A stretch of DNA of 64,000 bases from Halarcobacter anaerophilus (GTDB lineage: Bacteria; Campylobacterota; Campylobacteria; Campylobacterales; Arcobacteraceae), in the NCBI RefSeq assembly GCF_006459125.1, contig NZ_CP041070.1, positions 2,666,001 to 2,730,000 of the forward strand, given 5' to 3'. The notes below the pieces were generated by a model that saw nothing but the letters and a program-made list of their open reading frames with translations, was not told the origin of the DNA and searched no databases. Shown piece after piece: positions 57,305 to 64,000 of the stretch. Position numbers and translations under genes: made by a program. The number at the start of each line of letters is the position of its first letter. The first letter of the stretch is position 1.

Positions 57305-58117
57305 TTATTTTTCAATAGATTTGATTATCAAGCTATCTTCTGCTTTGCCTCTTTGCCCCAAAGAGTTTATTGCCATTGCCCAAACGGTATAAGTTCCGTT
57401 TGCCAATTTATTTTTTGTTTGAGCGCACCATCTGTTTTTTTGTAATTGTGCTTCAATAACTGTTTTTCCTCTATCAAAAGTTATTTGTACCTGTCTTACA
57501 TCTAAATCCAATATATTCCCGCATATTTTTGGAGTATTACTCTCTATAACATCATAATTATCCATTGTTATTAAATCATAAAACTCTTTTTTCTGTACTT
57601 TTTTTCCTGAGCATACAGCTTCAATATTATTTGATTTAAGAAGTTTTGCTACTGTTACGTCATTTACTTTTAGAGCATATTCAAATGCCGTTACTCCTTT
57701 TTTATCTGCTGTATTAACGTCTGCACCGTTACATACTAAAAGTTTAGACATATTTGTATACCCTTTTTTTGTTGAGTCTATCAAAGGTGAATCAAAAAAA
57801 TTATCTTTTGTATTTACTAAAACATTATGAGATATAAGTTCTTTTGCAATTTTATAATGATTAAATTTTGCAGCAAGATGTAAAGGAGTATATCCGTACT
57901 TGTCTTTTTTATTTAAATCAGCTTTTTTTTGAATAAAGGTTTTAACTAAATTTAAGTCATTTACTCTTACTGCTTCGTGTAGAGTTGTCCCAACTGTTTT
58001 TTCATTATCGTCGGAAGTAGTAATCATAGATAAGTTTAGCTGCTTCTCATTTTTTGTGCATCCTGTAAAAACCGTTATTAAAAGTATTAAAACAAGAGTT
58101 AATATCTTTTTTTGCAT
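57305..58117 (-). CDS. Ankyrin-repeat lipoprotein upstream of the adhesin gene
   Basis: A 270-residue lipoprotein with lipobox VFTGC near residue 19. Ankyrin repeats run from about 45 to 165 (TTLHEAVRVND, YGYTPLHLAAKFNH, DSPLIDSTKKG, ADKKGVTAFEYALK). A C-terminal domain contains PKICGNI and RWCAQTK, a Cys pair shared with the ankyrin-OmpA protein at 29846. It lacks the OmpA domain of that paralogue. It is 84 bases upstream of the adhesin gene on the same strand, so the two may be co-transcribed. A TATAAT lies upstream. Its function is unknown; a chaperone or anchoring role for the adhesin is an inference. Confidence 0.8.
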   Translation of the reverse strand: MQKKILTLVLILLITVFTGCTKNEKQLNLSMITTSDDNEKTVGTTLHEAVRVNDLNLVKTFIQKKADLNKKDKYGYTPLHLAAKFNHYKIAKELISHNVLVNTKDNFFDSPLIDSTKKGYTNMSKLLVCNGADVNTADKKGVTAFEYALKVNDVTVAKLLKSNNIEAVCSGKKVQKKEFYDLITMDNYDVIESNTPKICGNILDLDVRQVQITFDRGKTVIEAQLQKNRWCAQTKNKLANGTYTVWAMAINSLGQRGKAEDSLIIKSIEK

Positions 58118-58145
58118 TTAAACCCTTTAAATAAAATTTTAAATT

Positions 58146-58151
58146 ATTATA
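58146..58151 (-). promoter_or_regulatory. -10 element of the ankyrin-adhesin transcription unit
   Basis: TATAAT on the minus strand, about 29 bases before the ankyrin lipoprotein ATG, with AAAGGG as the ribosome binding site between them. It may drive the adhesin gene too, since the 84-base gap between the two genes contains no GC-rich terminator. Confidence 0.45.
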
Positions 58152-58236
58152 CTTTTTAGTAATTAATCTAAGATTAAGTTGAATCAGGATTTTATTATAG
58201 CTTTTGTGCTAAATTTACATAAAATTTTACAAAGGT

Positions 58237-58542
58237 TTGAAAATAAATAGATTAATTAAAATTGTTTTACTTCCTGTAATTCTAGCTTTAGCTCTTGTTA
58301 CTGCAGCTTCAAATTATCTTCATTATAAGATGAAAGATGAAGTAATCCCTTATTATCTGTTAGTTGATGAATTAAACACTTTAAATGACACGTATGCCCT
58401 TTGTTCAGGCTTACTGCTAGCTAATCCAACGCAAATAAATATAAAAAACTGCAACTATATTAATAACAAACTTAATTTAAAACTTGAACAGATAAAAAGA
58501 CATTGCCCACATATATATTTTTATACTAAATATATAAAATAA
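58237..58542 (+). CDS. Small hypothetical membrane protein
   Basis: A 101-residue open frame starting at TTG, with one membrane helix at about residues 7-25 and a Cys-containing region behind it. The layout (basic start, single helix, then soluble part) resembles the first part of a sensor or chemoreceptor, and the frame ends without a signalling domain, so it could be a truncated gene. The AAAGG ribosome binding site is only one base from the TTG, which is too close, and no better start is visible. It is transcribed away from the ankyrin gene. Weak case, but the hydrophobic profile is gene-like. Confidence 0.4.
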   Translation: MKINRLIKIVLLPVILALALVTAASNYLHYKMKDEVIPYYLLVDELNTLNDTYALCSGLLLANPTQINIKNCNYINNKLNLKLEQIKRHCPHIYFYTKYIK

Positions 58543-58595
58543 TTAAATTATATCTTTTAATATAATAATATATTTACAAAAATAATTATTTTTGC

Positions 58596-58601
58596 TAAAA
58601 T
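58596..58601 (+). promoter_or_regulatory. -10 element of the riboswitch transcript
   Basis: TAAAAT with GC just upstream lies 10 bases before the aptamer. A start about seven bases downstream (near 58608) would place the aptamer at the very 5' end of the message, as expected for a riboswitch leader. Confidence 0.45.
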
Positions 58602-58610
58602 TAACTATTA

Positions 58611-58678
58611 CCTTGCCAAAACTAGAGTGATTTAGTGACGGAAAGCCGCGAGTCTCAAGTAGATAGTCGGGTTGCATA
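58611..58678 (+). promoter_or_regulatory. Class I cyclic-di-GMP riboswitch aptamer (GEMM-I)
   Basis: ACTAGA (58621-58626) pairs with TTTAGT (58631-58636) around a GTGA tetraloop, the GNRA-capped stem of the GEMM-I fold. GACGGAAAGCC (58637-58647) matches the conserved GACGCAAAGCC linker with one change. The second stem CGAGTCT...AGATAGTCG mirrors the consensus CGGGTCT...GGTAGCCG, with CGA/TCG replacing CGG/CCG, a compensatory pair. The conserved GGGTTGC (58669-58675) closes the element, and TTGCA can pair with TGC(C)AA at 58614-58619. It lies in the leader of the 68-aa membrane protein gene. Recognition is by eye; a covariance-model search would settle it. Confidence 0.75.
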
Positions 58679-58706
58679 CTATTATTGCATATAAACTTTG
58701 AGATTC
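58650..58706 (+). promoter_or_regulatory. Possible expression platform: alternative helix competing with the aptamer
   Basis: GAGTCTCAAG (58650-58659) inside the aptamer's second stem can pair with CTTTGAGATTC (within 58696-58706) over about 10 bp with two G-U pairs. This helix cannot coexist with the folded aptamer. No T tract follows, so a translational rather than terminating switch is more likely, acting on the AGGAG site at 58720-58724. Confidence 0.45.
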
Positions 58707-58732
58707 CAAGAATAGTCTTAGGAGTAGAAAAT

Positions 58733-58939
58733 ATGAAGTCTTTAATAAAATTTTTGGGTACTTACTTTTTTATATGGAGTTTGCCTTTTAGCACCATTAT
58801 ACTAAACATGATTTTTGATAGAGAGATATTTAACTTAAGTGTGTTAATAGCATTTATATTAGGGTTAATAATCAATCTTATCTGGGATTTTGCACTTATA
58901 AATATACAAAAAAAAGAGTACCATAAGAATTACTTATGA
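58733..58939 (+). CDS. 68-residue two-helix membrane protein under riboswitch control
   Basis: A small protein (68 residues) with two predicted membrane helices, about residues 4-26 (GTYFFIWSLPFSTIILNMIF) and 33-54 (VLIAFILGLIINLIWDFAL), and a short basic tail. The ATG at 58733 is chosen over an upstream in-frame TTG at 58685 because AGGAG lies 8 bases before it and the TTG would place coding sequence inside the riboswitch leader. I do not recognise the family. The cyclic-di-GMP aptamer in its leader suggests a role in the sessile-motile switch. Confidence 0.7.
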   Translation: MKSLIKFLGTYFFIWSLPFSTIILNMIFDREIFNLSVLIAFILGLIINLIWDFALINIQKKEYHKNYL

Positions 58940-58945
58940 TACTCT
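58915..58945. terminator. Hairpin overlapping the stop of the 68-aa gene
   Basis: AGAGTA-C-CATAAG pairs with CTTATG-A-TACTCT (one C/A mismatch, 5-base loop). On the plus strand no T tract follows; on the minus strand a run of eight T follows, so it fits a terminator reading leftward better, although no leftward gene is near. A further AT-only stem with TTTTT (59016-59043) lies downstream on the plus strand. Confidence 0.35.
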
Positions 58946-59015
58946 AATAGATATGCATGAAATTAATCAAGGTAATAATATCGGCATTTGTATAAAATTT
59001 GCCTTAATAATAGAT

Positions 59016-59043
59016 AACTTTTACTTATAATATAAAAGTTTTT
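59016..59043 (+). terminator. Weak AT-rich hairpin-plus-T terminator before hoxE
   Basis: AACTTTTA (59016-59023) pairs with TAAAAGTT (59033-59040), followed by TTT. All pairs but one are A-T, so stability is low. It overlaps the palindrome AAGTTTTTAAAAACTT (59036-59051). The whole 214-base gap before hoxE holds only this and AT-rich promoter-like sequence. Confidence 0.35.
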
Positions 59044-59153
59044 AAAAACTTAATTTTCCAATTTAAATAAAATCCTTTCATAAAATATACACAAGTAAGT
59101 AATATTTTTGAATATAATATAAAGATATAAAATATTTTTATAAAGGATCTATC

Positions 59154-59636
59154 TTGCTAGCAACTGTACCTAATGATTCCCGATATAAGATGGTTGAAAA
59201 AACCATGAAAAAGTTAAACTACGACAGAAGTGCATTGATTGAAACTTTGCATACTGCACAAGAGAGTTTCGGCTATTTGGAAAATGAGACTCTAAAATTC
59301 ATTGCAAGAAGGTTAAAATTACCCTTTTCGAAAGTTTACGGTGTTGTTACGTTTTACCATTTTTTCAGACTAAAACCAAAAGGCAGACATACAATTGTAG
59401 TTTGTACGGGTACAGCTTGTTATATAAAAAATAGTAACAAAATACTTGAACAACTAGAAAAAAAATTCGGTATAAAAGTTGGAGAGACTACGAAAGACAA
59501 TCTTCTTTCTCTTCTTAGTGCAAGATGTGTCGGTTCATGTTCTTTGGCTCCAATTGCCATTTATGATAATAAAACAGTGGGGCACTTAAGTTTAGAAGAA
59601 TCGGTAAAAGAAGCACAGGAGTTGATAAAATGTTAG
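59154..59636 (+). CDS. hoxE: Bidirectional NAD-linked hydrogenase diaphorase subunit HoxE
   Basis: NuoE-like [2Fe-2S] subunit of the HoxEFU diaphorase that passes electrons between hydrogenase and NAD. The 160-residue protein carries the thioredoxin-like ferredoxin cysteines Cys84 and Cys89 (CTGTAC) and Cys125 and Cys129 (CVGSC). An N-terminal helical domain with AQESFGYL precedes them. Translation begins at TTG behind AAAGGA (59142-59147). It is the first gene of the hox operon and overlaps hoxF by 7 bases. On its own it could be NuoE; the following hoxU, hoxY and hoxH settle the identity. Confidence 0.9.
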   Translation: MLATVPNDSRYKMVEKTMKKLNYDRSALIETLHTAQESFGYLENETLKFIARRLKLPFSKVYGVVTFYHFFRLKPKGRHTIVVCTGTACYIKNSNKILEQLEKKFGIKVGETTKDNLLSLLSARCVGSCSLAPIAIYDNKTVGHLSLEESVKEAQELIKC

Positions 59637-61249
59637 ATTCACTGGAAGATTTAAAAAAACTGGCTCTTGAGAAAAGAGATTTAAAAAGAAACTCCCATGA
59701 AGAGTTAAGAGTTTGTATAGGTAGCAGTTGTGCTTCTTTAAACTCAGAAGAGTTTTTAAAAGATTTGAAAAAAGAGGTTTCAAACAATAATTTAGAGAAA
59801 AGATGTAAAGTCAAAGGTGTAGGATGCAATGGACTTTGCTCTGAAGCTATTATGGTTTCACATTATCACAAAAAAGGAAACAGAGAATCTTTTTACAGCA
59901 AAGTTTCCTCTTTAGATACTGCAAAATTTATTGAAACATTAAATAGTGATACTCCTATTGAAGAGAAAAAATGTGATGTTTCCCAACCTTTTTTTACCAG
60001 ACAAAAAAAGATTGTTTTGGAAAATGCGGGGGTCATAGATCCAGATGATATAGATGATTATATTGCATATGACGGTTATTTGGCTTTATATACAGCTCTC
60101 GATGAGATGACGCCGCAAGATGTTTTAAATGAGATAAGCACAAGTGGCTTAAGAGGAAGAGGTGGAGGAGGTTATCCAACGGGGTTAAAATGGGAAGCTG
60201 TTTCAAAAGTTGAAGCTGAACAAAAGTATATCGTATGTAACGGAGATGAGGGAGATCCCGGTGCTTTTATGGATAGAGCCATTATGGAAGCAGACCCGCA
60301 TAAAATAATTGAAGGGATGGCACTTGCAGGTTATGCCTGTGGCGCAACAAAAGGTTATATTTATGTAAGAGCCGAATATCCAATTGCTGTTCAAAAATTA
60401 AATAAAGCTATAAAACAGGCAAGATTAAAAGGTATTTTAGGAAATCAAATAGCCGACAGCGGATTTAGTTTTGATGTTGAAGTAAGACTTGGAGGAGGTG
60501 CTTTTGTTTGTGGAGAAGCTACAGCCTTAATAGCTTCAATAGAAGGAAACAGAGGAAATCCCCGACAAAAACCTCCTCATCTTAGTGATTATGGTTTATG
60601 GAAGTTTCCAACTGTTTTAAACAATGTAGAAACTTTTGCCAATATTGCTCCTATAATCAGAAACGGTGGGAAATGGTTTAAGAATATAGGGACAGAGAAT
60701 TCCTCCGGAACCAAAGTATTTGCATTAAGCGGACATATAAAAAATACTGGGCTTGTTGAAGTTCCTATGGGGATAACATTAAGGGAACTTATTTTTGATA
60801 TAGGTGGAGGATTAAGTAACAATGCAAAATTAAAAGCAATACAAACAGGTGGTCCAAGTGGTGGTTGTATTCCTGAAGAGTTACTTGATATCCCTGTTGA
60901 TTATGAGTCTTTAAAATCTATTGGTTCTATTATGGGAAGCGGCGGTTTGATTGTTATGGATGAGAGTTCAAATATGGTTGAAGTTGCCAGATTTTTTATG
61001 GATTTTTGTCAAAGCGAATCTTGCGGGAGATGTGTTCCTTGCAGAGTAGGAACCGTTGAACTAACAGCTTTACTTGATAAATTTGTAAAAAAAGAGGCTT
61101 CAAAAAGTGATTTTGAACTTTTAAAACAGCTATGTGAAGTGGTAAAAAATAGCTCCCTTTGCGGCTTGGGACAAACTGCTCCAAATCCGGTATTAAGTAC
61201 TATTAAATATTTTGAAAATGAGTATTTGGAAGGAATAAAAGATGCTTAA
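59630..61249 (+). CDS. hoxF: Hydrogenase diaphorase flavoprotein subunit HoxF
   Basis: NuoF-like FMN subunit that binds NAD(H), 539 residues, close to cyanobacterial HoxF. The first 100 residues form a thioredoxin-like [2Fe-2S] domain with Cys29, Cys34, Cys66 and Cys70. The NADH/FMN domain follows, with GLRGRGGGGYPTGLKW and NGDEGDPGAFMDR. The GGGAFVCGEATALIASIEG segment is typical. The C-terminal SLBB and 4Fe-4S domain has ESCGRCVPCRVG and a later SSLCGLGQ. It overlaps both neighbours slightly (hoxE by 7 bases, hoxU by 8 bases), so translation is coupled. Confidence 0.95.
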   Translation: MLDSLEDLKKLALEKRDLKRNSHEELRVCIGSSCASLNSEEFLKDLKKEVSNNNLEKRCKVKGVGCNGLCSEAIMVSHYHKKGNRESFYSKVSSLDTAKFIETLNSDTPIEEKKCDVSQPFFTRQKKIVLENAGVIDPDDIDDYIAYDGYLALYTALDEMTPQDVLNEISTSGLRGRGGGGYPTGLKWEAVSKVEAEQKYIVCNGDEGDPGAFMDRAIMEADPHKIIEGMALAGYACGATKGYIYVRAEYPIAVQKLNKAIKQARLKGILGNQIADSGFSFDVEVRLGGGAFVCGEATALIASIEGNRGNPRQKPPHLSDYGLWKFPTVLNNVETFANIAPIIRNGGKWFKNIGTENSSGTKVFALSGHIKNTGLVEVPMGITLRELIFDIGGGLSNNAKLKAIQTGGPSGGCIPEELLDIPVDYESLKSIGSIMGSGGLIVMDESSNMVEVARFFMDFCQSESCGRCVPCRVGTVELTALLDKFVKKEASKSDFELLKQLCEVVKNSSLCGLGQTAPNPVLSTIKYFENEYLEGIKDA

Positions 61250-61961
61250 AGACAAAGTTAGAGTAAAAACCTTTAAAATTGATGATATTGATGTAACAGG
61301 GCGTTCAGATTCAACTATTTTGGAAGTTGCAAACGAACATGGAATAAAGATTCCAACTTTATGCTATTTAGAAGGATTAAGCAGTGTTGGTTCCTGTAGA
61401 ATGTGTTTAGTTGAAATAAAAGGGAATAAAAATCTAATTCCGGCTTGTACTTCAAAAATAAAAGAGGGAATGGAAGTTATTACAAACTCTGAAAAACTAA
61501 AAACCCACAGAAAAATGGTTTTATCAATGATATTTGCAGAAAGAACTCACACTTGCAGCGTTTGTGTTTCAAACGGGCATTGTGAACTACAAAATCAGGC
61601 AATAGAACTCGAACTTGAACATAGTTTTGTTCCCCATATCCACAAACATTTTGAAGTTGATGCTTCCCATAAAGATTATATTTATGATCCAAACAGATGT
61701 ATTCTTTGCAGCAGATGTGTAAGAGTCTGTGATGAAGTTGAAGGGGCTCACGCTTTGGATATAGCAGGAAGAGGAATTGATTCTAAAATTATTCATGATA
61801 TGGATGAACCTTGGGCTTTGAGTGAAAGCTGTACAAGCTGTGGAAAATGTGTTCAAGTCTGTCCTACTGGTTCACTTTTTGAAAAAGGATTAAGTGCAAC
61901 AGAAATGGTTAAAAAGAAAAATATTGTAACAAATCTAATCCAAGCAAGGAGAAACAAATGA
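61242..61961 (+). CDS. hoxU: Hydrogenase electron-transfer subunit HoxU
   Basis: NuoG N-terminal-like iron-sulfur subunit, 239 residues, the length of cyanobacterial HoxU. The [2Fe-2S] ligands are Cys41, Cys52, Cys55 and Cys69. HTCSVCVSNGHC (His103, Cys105, Cys108, Cys114) binds the His-ligated [4Fe-4S] cluster. Two ferredoxin-type [4Fe-4S] motifs follow at Cys153-156-159-163 and Cys197-200-203-207. It wires HoxF to the hydrogenase module HoxYH. It overlaps hoxY by 4 bases. Confidence 0.95.
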   Translation: MLKDKVRVKTFKIDDIDVTGRSDSTILEVANEHGIKIPTLCYLEGLSSVGSCRMCLVEIKGNKNLIPACTSKIKEGMEVITNSEKLKTHRKMVLSMIFAERTHTCSVCVSNGHCELQNQAIELELEHSFVPHIHKHFEVDASHKDYIYDPNRCILCSRCVRVCDEVEGAHALDIAGRGIDSKIIHDMDEPWALSESCTSCGKCVQVCPTGSLFEKGLSATEMVKKKNIVTNLIQARRNK

Positions 61962-62512
61962 TAGATTCTCTTTCTAAAACAAAACTAAAAGTTGCAACAA
62001 TCTGGTTGGACGGTTGTTCCGGATGCCATATGTCTTTTTTGGATATGGATGAAAGAATAATTGAACTTGCAAGATATATCGATATTGTATATAGTCCTTA
62101 TGTTGATACAAAAGAGATTCCTCAAAATATTGATCTGTTTATAGTTGAGGGAGCAATAAGTACAGACCATGATTTAAAAATCATAAAAGAGATTAGAAAA
62201 AATTCTAAAAAAATTTTGGCTTTGGGGGATTGTGCTATTACAGGGAATATCTCTTCTTTAAAGAATCTTGCGGGAACTCAAGCTGTTTTAGAAAAAGGTT
62301 ATTTTGATTTGGCAGATTTAAACAAAGGACAATATCCTGATAAAATAGTGCCTAAACTGCTTGATAAAGTTATTCCTTTAAATGAAGCTGTAGATATTGA
62401 TTATTTTGTACCTGGATGTCCAACTCCGGCTGATGCAATTTTTGAAGTTATAAAAGGTTTGATTGAAGGGATTAAAGTTGATGTTAGCAAATATACAAGA
62501 TTTGGGCTTTAA
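61958..62512 (+). CDS. hoxY: NAD-linked [NiFe] hydrogenase small subunit HoxY
   Basis: Small subunit carrying the proximal [4Fe-4S] cluster next to the active site. The 184-residue protein has Cys20 and Cys23 (DGCSGCHMSFLD), Cys92 (GDCAITGN) and Cys154 (PGCPTPAD), the four ligands. No twin-arginine signal is present, so the enzyme is cytoplasmic. The size is as in cyanobacterial HoxY, without the extra C-terminal cluster domain of membrane-bound uptake enzymes. hoxH starts 12 bases downstream. Confidence 0.94.
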   Translation: MIDSLSKTKLKVATIWLDGCSGCHMSFLDMDERIIELARYIDIVYSPYVDTKEIPQNIDLFIVEGAISTDHDLKIIKEIRKNSKKILALGDCAITGNISSLKNLAGTQAVLEKGYFDLADLNKGQYPDKIVPKLLDKVIPLNEAVDIDYFVPGCPTPADAIFEVIKGLIEGIKVDVSKYTRFGL

Positions 62513-62524
62513 AAGGATTTTAAG

Positions 62525-63952
62525 ATGAATGAAAAAATTATTATTAGTCCTGTTACAAGAATAGAAGGACATGCCAAGATAACTATTGATTTAAATGAAA
62601 AAAAAGAGGTTGAAGATGCAAGAATCCATGTAACCCAATACAGAGGTTTTGAAAAAATCTGCGAAGGCAGACCATACACGGAGATGCCAGCTCTTACAGC
62701 TAGAACTTGTGGAATTTGTCCTGTAAGTCATGCCATAGCTTCCTCAAAAGCTTGTGATAATCTCCTTGCAGTTCGTCCGCCAAAAGCAGCTAGAAATTTA
62801 AGAAGGATAATAAATCTAGCACAAATAGTTCAATCCCATGCTTTGAATTTTTACCATTTAAGCAGTCCGGATTTTGTATTTGGTTTTGATGCAAAACCCG
62901 AAGATAGAAATATTTTTAAACTAATGCAGACAAATCCACAAATGGCAAAAGATGGGATAGATTTAAGAGCTTTTGGGCAAAAGATAATTGAAACTTTAGG
63001 TGGCAAAAGGATACATCCAACGTGGATAGTACCTGGAGGGGTTAGCCATGAAATAACAAAAGAGACCAAAGATTCTATTTTAAAACAAATACCCCAAGCT
63101 CTTGAAATAGCCCAAAGTGCTTTAAACTTTTTTGTACAAAATCTTCATAAATTTGATAAAGAGATAAACTCTTTTGCAAATTTTCCCTCACTGTTTATGG
63201 CACTTGTGAGTAAAAAAGGAAAACTTGAACATTATGACGGTCTTTTAAGCTTTATTGACAGCCAAGGAAAAGTTCTAGAAGATAAAATTGAACCAAAAGA
63301 TTATAAAAAATTTATCGGTGAAGCAGTTGAAGAGGACAGTTTCCTAAAATCTCCTTATTACAAACCTTTTGGATATAAAGAGGGGATGTATAGAGTAGGA
63401 GCCCTTGCAAGATTGAATGTGGCAAAAAAATGCGGAACTGCTTTAGCCGACAAAGAGTTTGAAAGGTTTAAAAATCTAAACAACGGGAAGCCTATACTTC
63501 ACTCTTTTTACTATCATTATGCAAGACTTATTGAGATTATTTATGCAATTGAGAGAATAGAAGAACTTCTAAATGAAGAAGAGACGTTAAATCCTCAAAT
63601 AAGAGCCCATGCCCAAATAAACAGAAATCAAGGTGTAGGATGTTCTGAAGCTCCAAGAGGCACTTTGTTTCATGATTACCAAGCAGATAATAACGGGATT
63701 ATTACAGGGGTTAATCTTATAATTGCAACAGGAAACAATAATCTTGCAATGAACAAAGGGGTAAAACAAGTAGCCCAAGCTTTTATTGACGGGAAAAATA
63801 TAAAAGATGGGGATTTAAACAGAGTTGAAGCAGTTATCAGATGTTTTGATCCTTGTCTAAGTTGCTCAACTCATGCTTTGGGAATTGTTTCCTCAATAAT
63901 TGAAATAAGAGATGAAAAAAAAGAAGTAATAAAAGAGATAAAAAGGGGTTAA
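62525..63952 (+). CDS. hoxH: NAD-linked [NiFe] hydrogenase large subunit HoxH
   Basis: Catalytic subunit binding the Ni-Fe(CN)2CO site. L1 motif RTCGICPVSHA supplies Cys62 and Cys65; L2 motif DPCLSCSTH supplies Cys444 and Cys447. After His450 a 25-residue tail is present that a maturation protease must remove, so this gene encodes the precursor form. The 475-residue length matches the group 3d class. The hoxW-like protease gene begins two bases after the stop. Together with HoxEFUY it forms the complete bidirectional enzyme. Confidence 0.95.
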   Translation: MNEKIIISPVTRIEGHAKITIDLNEKKEVEDARIHVTQYRGFEKICEGRPYTEMPALTARTCGICPVSHAIASSKACDNLLAVRPPKAARNLRRIINLAQIVQSHALNFYHLSSPDFVFGFDAKPEDRNIFKLMQTNPQMAKDGIDLRAFGQKIIETLGGKRIHPTWIVPGGVSHEITKETKDSILKQIPQALEIAQSALNFFVQNLHKFDKEINSFANFPSLFMALVSKKGKLEHYDGLLSFIDSQGKVLEDKIEPKDYKKFIGEAVEEDSFLKSPYYKPFGYKEGMYRVGALARLNVAKKCGTALADKEFERFKNLNNGKPILHSFYYHYARLIEIIYAIERIEELLNEEETLNPQIRAHAQINRNQGVGCSEAPRGTLFHDYQADNNGIITGVNLIIATGNNNLAMNKGVKQVAQAFIDGKNIKDGDLNRVEAVIRCFDPCLSCSTHALGIVSSIIEIRDEKKEVIKEIKRG

Positions 63953-63953
63953 A

Positions 63954-64000
63954 TTGCAAATAATCATAGGGTTTGGAAATGAATTAAGAGGTGAAGATAG
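63954..64000 (+). CDS. hoxW: Hydrogenase maturation protease HoxW, 5' end only
   Basis: A partial frame that runs off the window. TTG start behind AAAAGGGG (63941-63948), then QIIIGFGNELRGED. The GFGNELRGED stretch is the G-x-G-N-x-x-x-x-D/E-D opening of HycI/HoxW-type endopeptidases that clip the large-subunit tail. It follows hoxH immediately, which fits. Only about 15 residues are visible, so the call rests on motif plus position. Confidence 0.8.
   Translation, partial: MQIIIGFGNELRGED

Noticed and set aside
58685-58732. Upstream TTG start for the 68-aa protein
   Set aside because: It has no ribosome binding site and would put coding sequence into the riboswitch leader; the ATG at 58733 has a well-placed AGGAG.
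59515-62572. Several minus-strand frames across the hox operon
   Set aside because: All are antisense to HoxE, HoxF, HoxU, HoxY and HoxH, whose cluster-ligand cysteines are intact. None has a credible start.

Overview
The window looks like a chromosomal segment of a low-GC member of the Campylobacterota, most likely Arcobacteraceae (Arcobacter, Halarcobacter, Malaciobacter or similar). I infer this from the strong AT bias, frequent TTG starts behind AAAGGA-type ribosome binding sites, and compact operons. It also fits the mix of flagellar, PII/Amt, type I secretion and hydrogenase genes. I saw no rRNA, tRNA, CRISPR array, insertion sequence or prophage gene.

Layout. 24-6758: housekeeping genes (transaldolase, serB, ruvX, acpS, an orphan oligopeptide-type permease, panC, rimO, tilS). 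6747-13561: flagellar genes, comprising fliS with a small partner, a seven-gene leftward operon (acidic protein, fliQ, fliJ-like, motE-like, fliL, unknown membrane protein, flgH), and flgI-fliM running the other way. 13565-22372: nitrogen block, with pyrC, two tandem amt-glnK pairs, a membrane sensor-like protein, a reduced NtrC-like regulator and glnD (PII uridylyltransferase). Both PII proteins keep Tyr51, the residue GlnD modifies. 22377-26943: arsenic/thiol block with arsR plus a gamma-glutamylcyclotransferase-like gene, and arsB-arsC-permease-thioredoxin-like-rarD. The two operons carry matching ATCAA-N6-TTGAT palindromes upstream. 27050-28960: transketolase.

29083-58117 is the most striking part, a giant type I secreted adhesin locus. 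A leftward operon encodes a TolC-family outer membrane protein with an added SPOR-like domain, an ABC exporter, a HlyD-type adaptor, an ankyrin-OmpA lipoprotein and a WG-repeat lipoprotein. A tail-to-tail response regulator and soluble histidine kinase follow. Then comes a 6361-residue adhesin. Its core is about 47 tandem copies of a 309-bp (103-aa) Calx-beta/Ig-like unit that appear identical. Its N terminus resembles a LapA retention module. Its C terminus carries RTX-like glycine/aspartate repeats, a VWA domain and a type I secretion signal. A second ankyrin lipoprotein sits just upstream of the adhesin.

Right after this locus, 58611-58939 holds a probable class I cyclic-di-GMP riboswitch ahead of a 68-aa two-helix membrane protein. 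Cyclic-di-GMP controls surface retention of LapA-type adhesins elsewhere, so this neighbour is worth testing as part of the same adhesion programme. The window ends with hoxEFUYH and the start of its maturation protease gene. These encode a cyanobacterial-type NAD-linked bidirectional [NiFe] hydrogenase, unusual for this phylum.
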